DNA of 64,000 bases from Phyllobacterium calauticae (GCF_019991125.1 NZ_JAGENB010000001.1:186001-250000); one strand, 5' to 3'. Numbered from the stretch's first letter, positions 52,136 through 61,488 are shown. Made by a program: numbers and translations. Notes: generated by a model not told the origin, from the sequence alone.

Positions 52136-55100
52136 TCAAAACCTGACCGTCAGATCGGCTTTGACCGCATTGTCGTTGACGCCGGAGGAGAACTGGCCGG
52201 TATAGGTGAGGCCGAGCGTGGTGGCCTTGCCGATATCGAAGGCGAGGCCGGCTTCCACCAGCGCCGCATCGGCGGCAATGGGCAGGCCGCTGACATCGAA
52301 GCTTTCGCCGCCGCTGGCAAAGGCCAGCTGCGCCTGCGGCGTGACATCGCCGTAAGCGTGCCGCCAGCCCACCATGCCGCGCGCCGTCAGGCTTGCGGCA
52401 TGGCCGAGGGTGAAGGCACGCGATGCCCTGAGCCCGAGTGTCGTCGTCGTCAGGTCCGTGGTGGATGATGGCGCCGACAGGGCGGCGATGCCGCCGGTCT
52501 CGGTGAAGCCTGCTGTCTTCAGATGGGTATAGGCTGCCGCGGCAAAGGGTTCGAGCGCCGCATAGGGCGTCTCGATGCGGTAGGCGGCCTCGCCGAAGAT
52601 TTGCACCGTGTTGGCGCTGTAGCCGGCGATGTCCGTCTCGGCCAATGAACCGAAGGCGACCGTGCGGCGCGTATCGATCTCATGATGTGCCAGCACCGTG
52701 CCAAGGCTAAGAGTCAACGCATCGATCCTGGTGCCGCCATAGACACCAACCTGATAGCTGTCGGCGGAGACGGACGAACCCGCCCCATGCAGCGATGTCG
52801 AGCCATAACCGGCCAGCACGCCGAGCCGCCATGTCCCGGCAATCAGGGCGTCGACGCCGGTGACGATGCCGCCGGTGTTTCTGTTATAGGCTGCCGCATT
52901 GCCATCGCTGGCACCATGGCTCCAACCGCCATAGGCCTGTCCCCACAAAGCGGTGGTTGCGGCGACCGGTGCGGGGGTTGTTGTATCAAAAGCCTCACCG
53001 GCACTCCGCTTGCCCTTCGCCTTGTCATCGGGACCATAGGCGAGCGGCGTTGCAACCGGTGCGGCTTTGGCGGCGACACCGTCAAAGGCCGCGCGCACCC
53101 GCTCAGACGCCGCTCCGCTGACCAGCCCGGCATCCTGCAACAACGTGCCGCGCAAGGTGGCATGCGCCTCGCCCGACAGGCTGTCATAGGCGAGCACTTG
53201 ACCCTTTTGCGAGAACAGCACGGTCTGCAACAGGCGGTTGCCGAGACCAAGCTGCATCACCGCATGGCCGGTGCTCTTCTGATTTGGCGTGACCGCATCG
53301 ACCAGAACAAGGTTCTTGACCCGTTCTTCCAGAGCCACAATTTTCAGGCGGTCCGCTTCAGCCAGTGCCGCTGCCTCTTGCTTGGCTTTTTCCTCTGCGG
53401 CCTTGGCATCGGCTACCAGCTTCGCCTGTTCCTCGAGCTTCTGCTTCTCAGCCTTCAGGCTGTCGGCCTCTGCCTGCTTCTGCTTCAGCTGGCCGTCGAG
53501 TTTCTGCATCTTTTCCTCAGCGGCCTTTGCCTCGGCTGCCAGCTTCGCCCGGTCGGCAACCTTCTGTTTCTCGTCAGCGTCTTTCTGCGCCTTCACCTGT
53601 TCCTCGAGCTTCTGCATCTCGGCCTTGACCTGGTCAACCTCTGCCCCCTTCTGCTTCAGCTGGCCGCCAAGGTCCTGTATCGTTTTCTGGGTGGCCTGCT
53701 TCTCGGTCTTCTCGCGGTCGGCGTCGTCCTGCTTTTGCTTCAACTCGGCGTTAAGCTTCTGTATCTTTTCCTCAGCGGCCTTCGCCTCGGTTGCAACCTT
53801 CTCCCGGTCGGTAACCTTCTGCTTATCGTCAGCGTCTTTCTGCGCCTTCACCTGTTCCTCGAGCTTCTGCATCTCGTCCTTCACCCGGTCAACCTCTGCC
53901 TGCTTCTGCTTCAGCTGGCCGCCAAGGTCCTGTATCGTTTTCTGGGTGGCCCTCGCATCAGCCTCGTCCTGCTTTTGCTTCTCGGCGGCAAGCTTTTCCG
54001 CTGCCTCGTTGTTCTTGGCGGCTTCGGTCAGGTCAAAACCAAGCTTGACTGTCGTGTTATCGTAGGTAAGCGAGGGCGTGATGTAATTATAATTGGCTTG
54101 TTGCTCGACCTTCTCGAACTTCCCCACCACACCGTTCTTGGCTTCCAAAACAACAAAGCTTTTCAGGAGCAGTTTCTCGAGCTGCTCCTTGCTGAGTATT
54201 CCATACTTGCCTGTTTCTTTGTCGATATCTTGCGCGCGCACCCTGACGGAACCACCAAGAAGCTCTGCTTTTCCTTGCACGTCCAGCTTATCGGCCTTGG
54301 TGCCGTCATTGGCGATCGTCACGGAGAAAAAGCTGCCCTTGTCAAACGTCACATTGCCGGTTGCCTTCAGTGGAGAAAACATGCGGTCTCCATCCTTAAT
54401 GCCAAGAAGGATCTCGCCACCCGCATGCACCATCACATTTCCAACAGTGCCTAAACCGCCGAGCTGACCTCTTTGGTTGATCGTGATATCGCCTGCGGTT
54501 CCCCATACCACCGCATAACTGTCATTGGCGGCTGATAGACCACCATTCAGTATGATGTCACCGGCCTTGCCGCCAGTGAGAACACCAACAAGCCCACCAT
54601 TGTCGACGGCGCTCTTGCCGGTGATTTGACCTTGATCAAAGACAAAGGCAGTACCGCCATTCATGCTGACATCAGCCATCTTTCCGCCCGCGTTGACAGC
54701 GAATCCGCCACCATAGAACGTACTTTTGCCTGTGACTTCCCCTGAGATTGCAGCAATGCCGCCAGCGGACGTGATGTCAGTCACCGTGCCCCCGGCAGAG
54801 ACAACAAGTCCGCCATTTCCGGTGTTTTCACGCAGGGTGACATGACCGGCCTTGCCGCCAGCCTGAACAGTGAGCACGCCATTCGAATTGACGGCGGCTT
54901 TGACGATCTCGCCGCTGGTATAGGCGGTGCCGTAATCTTTTACGGTGACATCATCGGCCTTGCCTCCGGTCGTGACATCCAGCCTGCCGCCATTGCGGAC
55001 CGTGACGATGCCAGCCGCTGCCTTGTCTTTGACTTGCAAATAGCCGCCCAAGTCGACCGTGCCTCTTTCGAGCTTGCTTCCTTCGTCTAAGATATGCGCA

Positions 55101-56242
55101 ACACCGCCGATGCCGCCCAAGCCCGTTACTGCATCCCACGCTTTGACGCCCTCAACGGTGAGGTCTTTCACCAGGGCACCATTAAGGACATCCAGCCTGC
55201 CGCCGTTGCGGACGGTGACGGTGCCAGCCGTTGCCTGATCGCCGACTACCAGCCCGCCGCCCAGGTCGACCCTGCCGCTTTCGAGCCTGCTCCCCTCACC
55301 GGAGATAAACGCGATACCGCCGCCGCCTACAAATGGATAAATGCCTGCCTCATCCTTGGTATCACTGGTGCGCCACGCCTTGACGCCCTCAACGGTGACG
55401 TCTTTCACCAGCGCACCATTAAAGACATCCAGCTTGCCGCCATTGCGGGCAGTAATGGTGCCGGCCGTTGCCTGATTGCCGACTACGAGCCTGCCACCCA
55501 GATCGACCGTGCCGCTTTCGAGATGGCTCTTCGCATCGGAGATAAACGCAACGCCGCCGATACCTCCCAAGCCCGTCACTGAATCCCATGCTTTGACGCC
55601 CTCAACGGTGACGTCTTTTACCAGCGCACCATTAAAGACATCCAGCTTGCCGCCATTGCGGACAGTGACCGTGTCGGCCGTTGCCTGATTGCCGACTGCC
55701 AGCTTGCCGCCCAGGTCGACCGTGCCGCTTTCGAGATGGCTATTCGCATCGGAGATAAACGCAACGCCGCCGACGCCGCCCAAGCCCGTTACTGAATCCC
55801 ACGCTTTGTCACCTTGAACGAGGACATCTTTCACCAAACCAAAACCATCAACCCAGGTATTCAACTCACCGCTATTTTCGACGGTGAAGCTTTCGTTCAT
55901 GTCACCGGGGCTAGCTTTTCTGGTCTCACCGCTTTTAACCGTAATCCGCGCGGCTTTGGGCGTATCGGTTTCTTTTGTCGGGACCGGTGCCAGGGATAGC
56001 GCGGCCGGTTCGGCGGTTGCAGTTGCCGCCGACGTGGTTGAATCGGATTTTGCGGCAGCGGGCTGCGATGTCGGTGCGGCGGTATCAGCCGCAGGCGTCG
56101 CCGCTTCAGGGTCAGCCCGCGCCATCCCCCCGGACCCAGCCAGAAGCATGGCCGTGCAGACGCTGCACAGGAGATGGTTGCGGAAGCTGGAGATGCGGTT
56201 TGGACGTGCGGGAATGGCCGCAGCTGTGGCGTGAAAAGGCAT
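52136..56242 (-). CDS. Autotransporter (type Va) with repetitive passenger and coiled-coil stalk
   Basis: A 1368-residue outer-membrane autotransporter. Signal peptide (cleavage near ARAD, residue 43), Ala/Thr/Pro-rich linker to about 100, then a beta-helix-like passenger of four repeats (about 137-428) and further Gly-rich repeats to about 620. After a beta-strand region (to about 735) comes a highly charged coiled coil at about 738-982, including two 85-residue tandem copies. The C-terminal autotransporter barrel (about 1098-1368) starts LWGQAYGGWSHG and ends in the aromatic terminal strand LTVRF. ATG 56242 follows GGGAG. Probable adhesin; ligand unknown. Confidence 0.9.
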   Translation of the reverse strand: MPFHATAAAIPARPNRISSFRNHLLCSVCTAMLLAGSGGMARADPEAATPAADTAAPTSQPAAAKSDSTTSAATATAEPAALSLAPVPTKETDTPKAARITVKSGETRKASPGDMNESFTVENSGELNTWVDGFGLVKDVLVQGDKAWDSVTGLGGVGGVAFISDANSHLESGTVDLGGKLAVGNQATADTVTVRNGGKLDVFNGALVKDVTVEGVKAWDSVTGLGGIGGVAFISDAKSHLESGTVDLGGRLVVGNQATAGTITARNGGKLDVFNGALVKDVTVEGVKAWRTSDTKDEAGIYPFVGGGGIAFISGEGSRLESGRVDLGGGLVVGDQATAGTVTVRNGGRLDVLNGALVKDLTVEGVKAWDAVTGLGGIGGVAHILDEGSKLERGTVDLGGYLQVKDKAAAGIVTVRNGGRLDVTTGGKADDVTVKDYGTAYTSGEIVKAAVNSNGVLTVQAGGKAGHVTLRENTGNGGLVVSAGGTVTDITSAGGIAAISGEVTGKSTFYGGGFAVNAGGKMADVSMNGGTAFVFDQGQITGKSAVDNGGLVGVLTGGKAGDIILNGGLSAANDSYAVVWGTAGDITINQRGQLGGLGTVGNVMVHAGGEILLGIKDGDRMFSPLKATGNVTFDKGSFFSVTIANDGTKADKLDVQGKAELLGGSVRVRAQDIDKETGKYGILSKEQLEKLLLKSFVVLEAKNGVVGKFEKVEQQANYNYITPSLTYDNTTVKLGFDLTEAAKNNEAAEKLAAEKQKQDEADARATQKTIQDLGGQLKQKQAEVDRVKDEMQKLEEQVKAQKDADDKQKVTDREKVATEAKAAEEKIQKLNAELKQKQDDADREKTEKQATQKTIQDLGGQLKQKGAEVDQVKAEMQKLEEQVKAQKDADEKQKVADRAKLAAEAKAAEEKMQKLDGQLKQKQAEADSLKAEKQKLEEQAKLVADAKAAEEKAKQEAAALAEADRLKIVALEERVKNLVLVDAVTPNQKSTGHAVMQLGLGNRLLQTVLFSQKGQVLAYDSLSGEAHATLRGTLLQDAGLVSGAASERVRAAFDGVAAKAAPVATPLAYGPDDKAKGKRSAGEAFDTTTPAPVAATTALWGQAYGGWSHGASDGNAAAYNRNTGGIVTGVDALIAGTWRLGVLAGYGSTSLHGAGSSVSADSYQVGVYGGTRIDALTLSLGTVLAHHEIDTRRTVAFGSLAETDIAGYSANTVQIFGEAAYRIETPYAALEPFAAAAYTHLKTAGFTETGGIAALSAPSSTTDLTTTTLGLRASRAFTLGHAASLTARGMVGWRHAYGDVTPQAQLAFASGGESFDVSGLPIAADAALVEAGLAFDIGKATTLGLTYTGQFSSGVNDNAVKADLTVRF
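53441..53950. repeat. Two 255-bp tandem repeats encoding the coiled coil
   Basis: Residues 765-849 and 850-934 of the autotransporter are two 85-residue copies, each beginning ATQKTIQDLGGQLKQK and containing KLEEQVKAQKDAD. The period of 85 is not a multiple of seven (12 heptads plus one), so heptad phase shifts by one residue per copy. Confidence 0.85.
54959..55834. repeat. Four passenger repeats in the autotransporter gene
   Basis: Units of 71, 71, 79 and 71 codons start at residues 137, 208, 279 and 358. Each runs from VKDVTVEGVKAW through FISDAKSHLESGTVDLGG to VRNGGKLDVFNGAL. Unit 3 has an eight-residue insertion (around RTSDTKDEAGIYPF). Very similar DNA blocks mark recent duplications. 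Confidence 0.85.
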
Positions 56243-56601
56243 GAAATATGACTCCCAATATAAATGTCAGTCAAAAAATAAAAGTACCGTCAAAACGACG
56301 AATCGAAATAATATGCAATCGCGAACTATAGATTCAGAAGACGCAGCGAAGCGCAAGGGCAAGCTGAAAAAAATTTCATATTTTCCAGAGCCTGTGGCAG
56401 AAAAGCAATAATCTGCAGATTTCGGTTGCACTGGGTAGCATTCCAGACACAGCCACAAATAGTGTCAGATATTAAACACAATGAAAGGATGAACCATCAG
56501 GGTTGAATGCGCCGAAGGGATGCACAGGCGCCTGTTGCAGCGGATATGCCGATCCAGCGGCATCCGCCATGCCCGCAGTGGCTGTTGTTGCCCTGCCAGC
56601 C
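56243..56601. other. AT-rich upstream region of the autotransporter
   Basis: About 360 bases, AT-rich, holding no convincing gene. It should contain the autotransporter promoter. Short frames (such as 56472-56657 minus) look like chance frames. Confidence 0.45.
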
Positions 56602-56802
56602 CTAACCCGGCTGCGGTGTCGGATCGAAAAACCGGTGGCCCGGCTTGTCCTTGTCACGCGGGCGGGCGGGCAGCGCCGGGCGCTCGTAGCGCACGCCGGG
56701 AAAAATCATGATCTGCGCGGTTGCCGGCCGCTTCGTCTCGGTGGTGGTGCGGCGCCGCGAGGCGCTGCCTGGAAAGGCAATGACAAACCCCATTTCATCC
56801 AT
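56602..56802 (-). CDS. Conserved small basic protein (66 aa)
   Basis: A 66-residue protein with a recognisable conserved block: GSASRRRTTTETKRPATAQI then IMIFPGVRYER. I recall such short proteins in Rhizobiales genomes with no assigned function. There is no membrane segment or cysteine. Its start is ATG 56802 or ATG 56793 (MGFVIAFPG). Downstream of it on the minus strand is the autotransporter upstream region; upstream is the divergent DUF2336 gene. Confidence 0.6.
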   Translation of the reverse strand: MDEMGFVIAFPGSASRRRTTTETKRPATAQIMIFPGVRYERPALPARPRDKDKPGHRFFDPTPQPG

Positions 56803-57047
56803 CCGTTCGGCTCGTTGATCTCCTTGATACGCAAACGCTCATGCTGGTCTTGGCATCCGGCCAAAGCGCCGGACAACCTGGCTGCTTTGCTCCCCGTTTC
56901 CGGGGTGCGGACCGGTCCCGGTCCGCTCGCGCGCGATCATTTCGCGCATAATTTCATTAGACACCCGCAGGGTTAACGGATTGCTAACGCTTCATGGCTC
57001 ATTTTAGCCATTGTTTGGCGTCGTGCGTAATCGAGTGGAGTGTGTTC

Positions 57048-58025
57048 GTGAAGTATCCTGAGTTTCGGGCACTTGAAGACCGCAATGGCGGCAGCAAGGC
57101 TGACGATCTCCTGACCGCATCGATCACCGCCTTCTGCTGCGTCGCAAGACCGGCAAAGAGCGATGCCCAGCAGTTGGAGGATCTCGCCGTTCCGCTGCTC
57201 GCCCTCGCCTCGCCGCGCGTGCGCCGCCATGCCGCCGCCGCCCTGTCTGAAATGCCGCATGCGCCCAAACGCCTGATCCTGGCGCTCGCCGAGGATGATG
57301 TGGATATTTCCGCGCCGCTGCTCCTGCGCTCGCCGGTGCTCAAGCCGGGCGATCTCATCGGCCTGATCCAGCACAGGGGTATCGGCCATGCCCGCGTCAT
57401 CGCGCGGCGCACGGTGGAGGACGCCGCGCTGCTGCAGGCCCTGCGCCATTTTCACGACCCGGCCATCGACCGCGCCCTGGCGCTGCAGAGCGGATTGCCC
57501 GCCCATGAGGAGAATGAAGCCTTGGACCGTGCCGAACCCGAATCGCCGCGCCTGCGCGAAACCCGCGAGGCGCTGCGCGCTTTGATGCGCGCATCCGATG
57601 CCGGCCATTCCACCGATCAGGCCCTGGCCGACCGGCTGATCGATGCCGCCCTGCTCGACGAAACCCATACATTCCGCGCCGCGTTCACCACGGCGCTCGA
57701 TCTCGACGGTGAAACCGCCGAACGCATCATCGGCCACGGGCTCAACGCCGAACTGACCATCGCGCTCGCCGCGCTTGGACTTTCGGCGGAAGCGGCGCAT
57801 CTGGTGCTGACCGGCCTGTTCGGCCTCGTGCACAAGGATCTGCATTCGCTGCGCCTGTTCGTGCAATCCTACCGCCAGATCGACCAGGACAAGGCGCAGG
57901 CGACGATCCAGCGCTGGAAGACCGAAGAAAACTCGCAGAAGCTGCGGCAGAAACTGCGGGAAATGGCGGCGGATTTCGAACGCGGCGGCACGGCGCCCGG
58001 CCCGGCCAAGCGCCGGGTGTCGTAA
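57048..58025 (+). CDS. DUF2336 domain protein
   Basis: A 325-residue, helix-rich alphaproteobacterial DUF2336 protein with HEAT-like repeats: LLALASPRVRRHAAAALSEM, LILALAEDDVDISAPLL, DPAIDRALALQSGLP. It ends with a basic helix (QKLRQKLREMAADFE). Function unknown; paralogues are frequent in this class. The GTG at 57048 follows TGGAG with seven-base spacing; GTG 57042 is possible. Confidence 0.85.
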   Translation: MKYPEFRALEDRNGGSKADDLLTASITAFCCVARPAKSDAQQLEDLAVPLLALASPRVRRHAAAALSEMPHAPKRLILALAEDDVDISAPLLLRSPVLKPGDLIGLIQHRGIGHARVIARRTVEDAALLQALRHFHDPAIDRALALQSGLPAHEENEALDRAEPESPRLRETREALRALMRASDAGHSTDQALADRLIDAALLDETHTFRAAFTTALDLDGETAERIIGHGLNAELTIALAALGLSAEAAHLVLTGLFGLVHKDLHSLRLFVQSYRQIDQDKAQATIQRWKTEENSQKLRQKLREMAADFERGGTAPGPAKRRVS

Positions 58026-58042
58026 CAACCCTCCGTCCGTGG

Positions 58043-58390
58043 TCAGTCGCGGGCGAGCGGAAACAGCGCGCCGCGCTCGCCGCGATAATCCTCGATCTCG
58101 ACGATCCACAAATCCCGGTCCCAGCGTTTCTGCTTGTCCAGCGCCGCATCCGCCTCGGCTTCAGCCACCGCCGATTGCAGCAGGGTGAACTGCCGCTCGT
58201 CCGGCTTGGTCTCGTCATAAACCATCTGCGGCGCCGGGCCGAACAGGTCATAACTGCCGTCGGCGTTGCGGAACTTGATGAAGATCGCCCCGGCTTCCGC
58301 CGCGCCCCTGCTGGCAAGCGCGGCAAAGGCACCGCTGCCGTTGATGCGGCGCACCAGTGCGGAAACCCAGAATTCCGATGTCAGACGCAT
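58043..58390 (-). CDS. DUF1491 family protein
   Basis: A 115-residue small protein conserved in alphaproteobacteria: LTSEFWVSALVRRINGSGAF, AGAIFIKFRNADGSYDLFGP and RWDRDLWIVEIEDY are the family blocks. Cytoplasmic, function unknown. It lies between the convergent DUF2336 gene and the peptidoglycan-binding gene on the same strand, 28 bases from the latter's stop. Confidence 0.9.
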   Translation of the reverse strand: MRLTSEFWVSALVRRINGSGAFAALASRGAAEAGAIFIKFRNADGSYDLFGPAPQMVYDETKPDERQFTLLQSAVAEAEADAALDKQKRWDRDLWIVEIEDYRGERGALFPLARD

Positions 58391-58418
58391 ATGTCGTGAC
58401 CGCCCATGCCCAGCCTCA

Positions 58419-59327
58419 TCAGTTGATCAGGCCGATTTCCTGCATCTTGGCCAGCAGTTTCGCATCGGGCTCGCCGGTGACCGGCAGCTTGAACAGGTTC
58501 TGGAATTCCCGGATGGCGGTCTTGGTGCTGGCACCGACCTTGCCGTCGATCTCCACCTTGTCATTGCCGAAGGCGCGCAGGCCCGCCTGGATGCGGACGA
58601 TCTCCGCCGGGGCAAGGCTGTTGCCTGCGGGCTGCTGGGCAGTGCCCGCCGTCAGCTTGTCGGCCGGGGTGGCCGATACGGTCTGGACGGTGGCTTTTTC
58701 GGCGTCGTGGCCGGGCTTGGCGGCCGGGATCGCAATGCTGGCGGTGGTGTCGCTGGCGCTGCCGACGGCGGGCTGGGCCGTCTCGATGCCCATGTCGGCC
58801 GAGGCCTTGCGGTAGGCCTCGATGGCGGCGCGGGTGCCCTTGCCGGCGAGGCCGTCGACCGCGCCGTTGTAGAAGCCGAGCGACAGCAGTTTCTGCTGCA
58901 TCTTCGCCACTTCCGGATCGCCGCCGGGTGCCAGCACGGGCGTGCCGCCATTGCCGGCTGCATTGTTGATGGCCGCAGCGACCGGATCAGGATTGCCCTG
59001 CGGCACGGGAACCGAATTGACCTTGCGCACCGGCGCATCGACGGCGCTCTGCTTCTGCGGCGTGCCGAATACGCCGCCATCGTGCTTGATCGGCTTGAAC
59101 ACCAGTTCCGGCCGGGTGCGGAAGAACACGCCGTCATGCACCTGCGGCTGGTACCACAGCGCATTGGCGGAGATGAAGCCGAGGGTCACCAGAAAGGCCG
59201 TCGCGCCGCCGGTGATCGTCGGGTTGCGGGCAATCAGCCCGCCTGCCCCGATGGCGATACGGGCCATATGGCCGCGCTTCGGCGCGCGGCGCTTCCTGCT
59301 GTCAGGCCGATTTGCGGGCTTGCGCAT
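58419..59327 (-). CDS. Membrane-anchored peptidoglycan-binding protein
   Basis: A 302-residue protein with a basic N-terminus (RKPANRPDSRKRRAPKRG), one membrane helix (about 37-60) and a periplasmic part with two PG_binding_1 domains: KMQQKLLSLGFYNGAVDGLA and RIQAGLRAFGNDKVEIDGKV with the conserved Gly/Asp-Gly pattern. ATG 59327 follows GGGAGG. It overlaps the upstream kinase gene by 26 bases, suggesting coupled expression of a cell-wall binder with a cell-cycle-type kinase. Confidence 0.87.
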   Translation of the reverse strand: MRKPANRPDSRKRRAPKRGHMARIAIGAGGLIARNPTITGGATAFLVTLGFISANALWYQPQVHDGVFFRTRPELVFKPIKHDGGVFGTPQKQSAVDAPVRKVNSVPVPQGNPDPVAAAINNAAGNGGTPVLAPGGDPEVAKMQQKLLSLGFYNGAVDGLAGKGTRAAIEAYRKASADMGIETAQPAVGSASDTTASIAIPAAKPGHDAEKATVQTVSATPADKLTAGTAQQPAGNSLAPAEIVRIQAGLRAFGNDKVEIDGKVGASTKTAIREFQNLFKLPVTGEPDAKLLAKMQEIGLIN

Positions 59328-61113
59328 GCGAACCTCCCTCACTGTCGCCGTCGGCCCGGAATTCGACGATATTGACCGGTTCCGCCGGAACCGGCTCGAT
59401 CCGCGGACCGGCGAGTGGAATGAGAACATTCACCACCGTGCCCTCACTGGGACGGCTGCGGATGTCCATCTGGCCGCCATGCAGGCCGATCAGGCCCTTG
59501 ACGGTGGCAAGGCCAAGGCCGGTGCCTTCGTGCCTGCGCGTGTAATCGTTCTGCACCTGGCGGAACGGCTGGCCGAGCGTCAGCAGATCCGCCTCGGCAA
59601 TGCCGATGCCGGTATCGCTGACGGAGAAGGCCAGCATGTCGCCATGCAGCCCGGCGTCGATGGTGACCACGCCGCCGCTCTCAGTGAACTTGACGGCATT
59701 GGACACCAGGTTGATCAGCACCTGCTGGACGGCGCGCTGGTCGGCAACAACAGTGCCGATGGTGCGGCTGACGCGGTCGCACAGCGTCACGTTCTTCTGC
59801 GAGGCTTGATGCGCCATCATGTCATGCACCATGGTCACCGCATCCTTGAAGGCGAAGGGCTCGGCCATGATCGGGTAGGTTCCGGCCTCGATCTTGGATA
59901 CGTCGAGAATGGCATTGACCACGGAAAGCAGATGCGTGCCGGACTGGTGCACCAGCTCGACATATTCGCGCTGGCGCGCATCGGGCAGCTTGCCGCAGAT
60001 TTCCTGCAGCAGCACATCGGAGAAACCGATGATGGAATTGAGCGGGGTGCGCAGCTCATGGCTGACCGAAGCAAGGAACCGGCCCTTGGTCACCTCAGCC
60101 GTCTCGACCTGGGTGCGCGCGGCATCGAGCGCAAAGCGGTCGGCGACTGCGCCGGAAATATCCGTTGCCACGACGACGCAGCCATTGTCCCGGCTCTGCG
60201 GCACGCCGGAAAGGCGATAGGTGGCAAAGCGCACGGTATGCGCCGGTTTCGCCGCATCGCCAGTTGCAACGCAGCGCAGCTTTATCTCCGCCGCCGTGGC
60301 GGCCGTCCCGCTGCGCAAATCCGACAGGAACGCCAGGAAATGCACGCGGTCCGAGACGTGCACGCGGTCGACCAGCGCCGTGCCGATCAGCAGGCTGCGG
60401 GCCACGCCGAAATGCTCCTGCGCCTTGCAGGACAATGCGGTGATCATGCCGTCGCGGCCAAGCCCGATCACCACGCCGTCAACGGCGCTCTCCAGATCGG
60501 CGACACGGTCGTCGCGGCGCGCTTCCAGACCGCGCGCCACCAGCGCACCGGCGGAACGGACCAGCAGCGTTGCCCCGTAAGCGAGCGCGGCCAGCAGGGA
60601 GAATGCCGTCAGGGTGACGTTGCCGCCCATCCACACGGACACGCCGAGGAGAACGGCAAGCACCGCCGCGGCAATGCCGCCGGAGAGGACAAGCGCCTTT
60701 TGCGAGCGCATGACGAACCAGGCTTCGAGCGGGATCGCCGCGCCCATGATCCAGAGCAGGAGATTGGCGGATGGCGCCATGACGGCGATCAGCGCGATGG
60801 CAGCGCCGTAGGATGCCAGCGCAGCCAGACCCAGCCGGGTACTGTTGCGAACCAGCGAGAGCGTTCCGCAGAAAATCATCGGCAGGGCAAAAACACCGAC
60901 ACCGAGGCTGAGCATGCCACCGGCTTCACTGAACAGGGAGTGGCTGGCGGCCAGCGCAACGGCGAGCAGGAACGGCATGGCGAGGAAGGCACCGGCCATG
61001 CGGGCGTCCCTGTCGCGTTCGGCTGCGCCGGCAACAGATGTGCTTACCCAGCGTTTGCAATGGCGCCGGTAGGCATCAGCAATTCTGGGCAGTGTGACGG
61101 AATGAATCGGCAC
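59302..61113 (-). CDS. DivJ-like polytopic sensor histidine kinase
   Basis: A 603-residue kinase with several membrane helices in the first 190 residues, a PAS domain (about 205-325), HisKA with FLASVSHELRTPLNSIIGFS (His352) and HATPase with NAVKFTESGG, DTGIGIA and GTGLGLAT. Multi-helix input plus PAS plus a PdhS/DivJ-type HisKA suits DivJ, the kinase that phosphorylates DivK opposite PleC; the symbol is withheld because other PdhS-group kinases look alike. It ends inside the next gene (26-base overlap). Confidence 0.85.
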   Translation of the reverse strand: MPIHSVTLPRIADAYRRHCKRWVSTSVAGAAERDRDARMAGAFLAMPFLLAVALAASHSLFSEAGGMLSLGVGVFALPMIFCGTLSLVRNSTRLGLAALASYGAAIALIAVMAPSANLLLWIMGAAIPLEAWFVMRSQKALVLSGGIAAAVLAVLLGVSVWMGGNVTLTAFSLLAALAYGATLLVRSAGALVARGLEARRDDRVADLESAVDGVVIGLGRDGMITALSCKAQEHFGVARSLLIGTALVDRVHVSDRVHFLAFLSDLRSGTAATAAEIKLRCVATGDAAKPAHTVRFATYRLSGVPQSRDNGCVVVATDISGAVADRFALDAARTQVETAEVTKGRFLASVSHELRTPLNSIIGFSDVLLQEICGKLPDARQREYVELVHQSGTHLLSVVNAILDVSKIEAGTYPIMAEPFAFKDAVTMVHDMMAHQASQKNVTLCDRVSRTIGTVVADQRAVQQVLINLVSNAVKFTESGGVVTIDAGLHGDMLAFSVSDTGIGIAEADLLTLGQPFRQVQNDYTRRHEGTGLGLATVKGLIGLHGGQMDIRSRPSEGTVVNVLIPLAGPRIEPVPAEPVNIVEFRADGDSEGGSHAQARKSA

Positions 61114-61488
61114 CAGTTTTTTCCTGCTATCCGGACGGTCCGGCCGGGGCCGGATGCGTCACGGTCATTTCAATGTCGCCGTTAACTTTTGCAGACGAGG
61201 CTTTAAGGAAAGGATAAAACCGGGGACGCAGATGTCCCGCACAACCGGTTTCAGCCGAATGTGAGGGGGCTTTTCAATGCATGGTAAATGAAGGGTTTCG
61301 GGTTGCCGGCGATTTGCCGGTCGAATCGCAAAACCGGCATTTCGGGCTCCAAGATTTCTTAATCCTTGGTTTCTATGATCGCTCAAATGCAAAACCGCGT
61401 CTCAACCGGTTTTTGCCTTGTCTGTGGCAATGTCTCGGCATGGGCTGCTCCTGGGAAGCGGTTCCGGTGTTGGCAGAGGATATCTGAA
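61114..61488. other. Intergenic region between divergent genes
   Basis: About 375 bases holding promoters for the minus-strand kinase and the plus-strand DUF5330 gene. A weak GGGAC-N6-GTCCC dyad lies near 61226. No gene seen. Confidence 0.45.

Noticed and set aside
53441-53950. Tandem repeats as a CRISPR array
   Set aside because: The repeat unit is 255 bp, contiguous and in frame in a coding sequence; there are no short repeats with unique spacers.
52682-54454. 590-codon plus-strand open frame with leucine-rich hydrophobic repeats
   Set aside because: It is the reverse of the coiled-coil repeats of the autotransporter; Lys/Glu/Gln codons read backwards as Leu/Phe, giving a false membrane-protein look.
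58942-61185. 747-codon plus-strand open frame
   Set aside because: It lies opposite the DivJ-like kinase and the peptidoglycan-binding gene, has His/Arg/Gln-rich composition typical of antisense frames in GC-rich DNA and matches no family.
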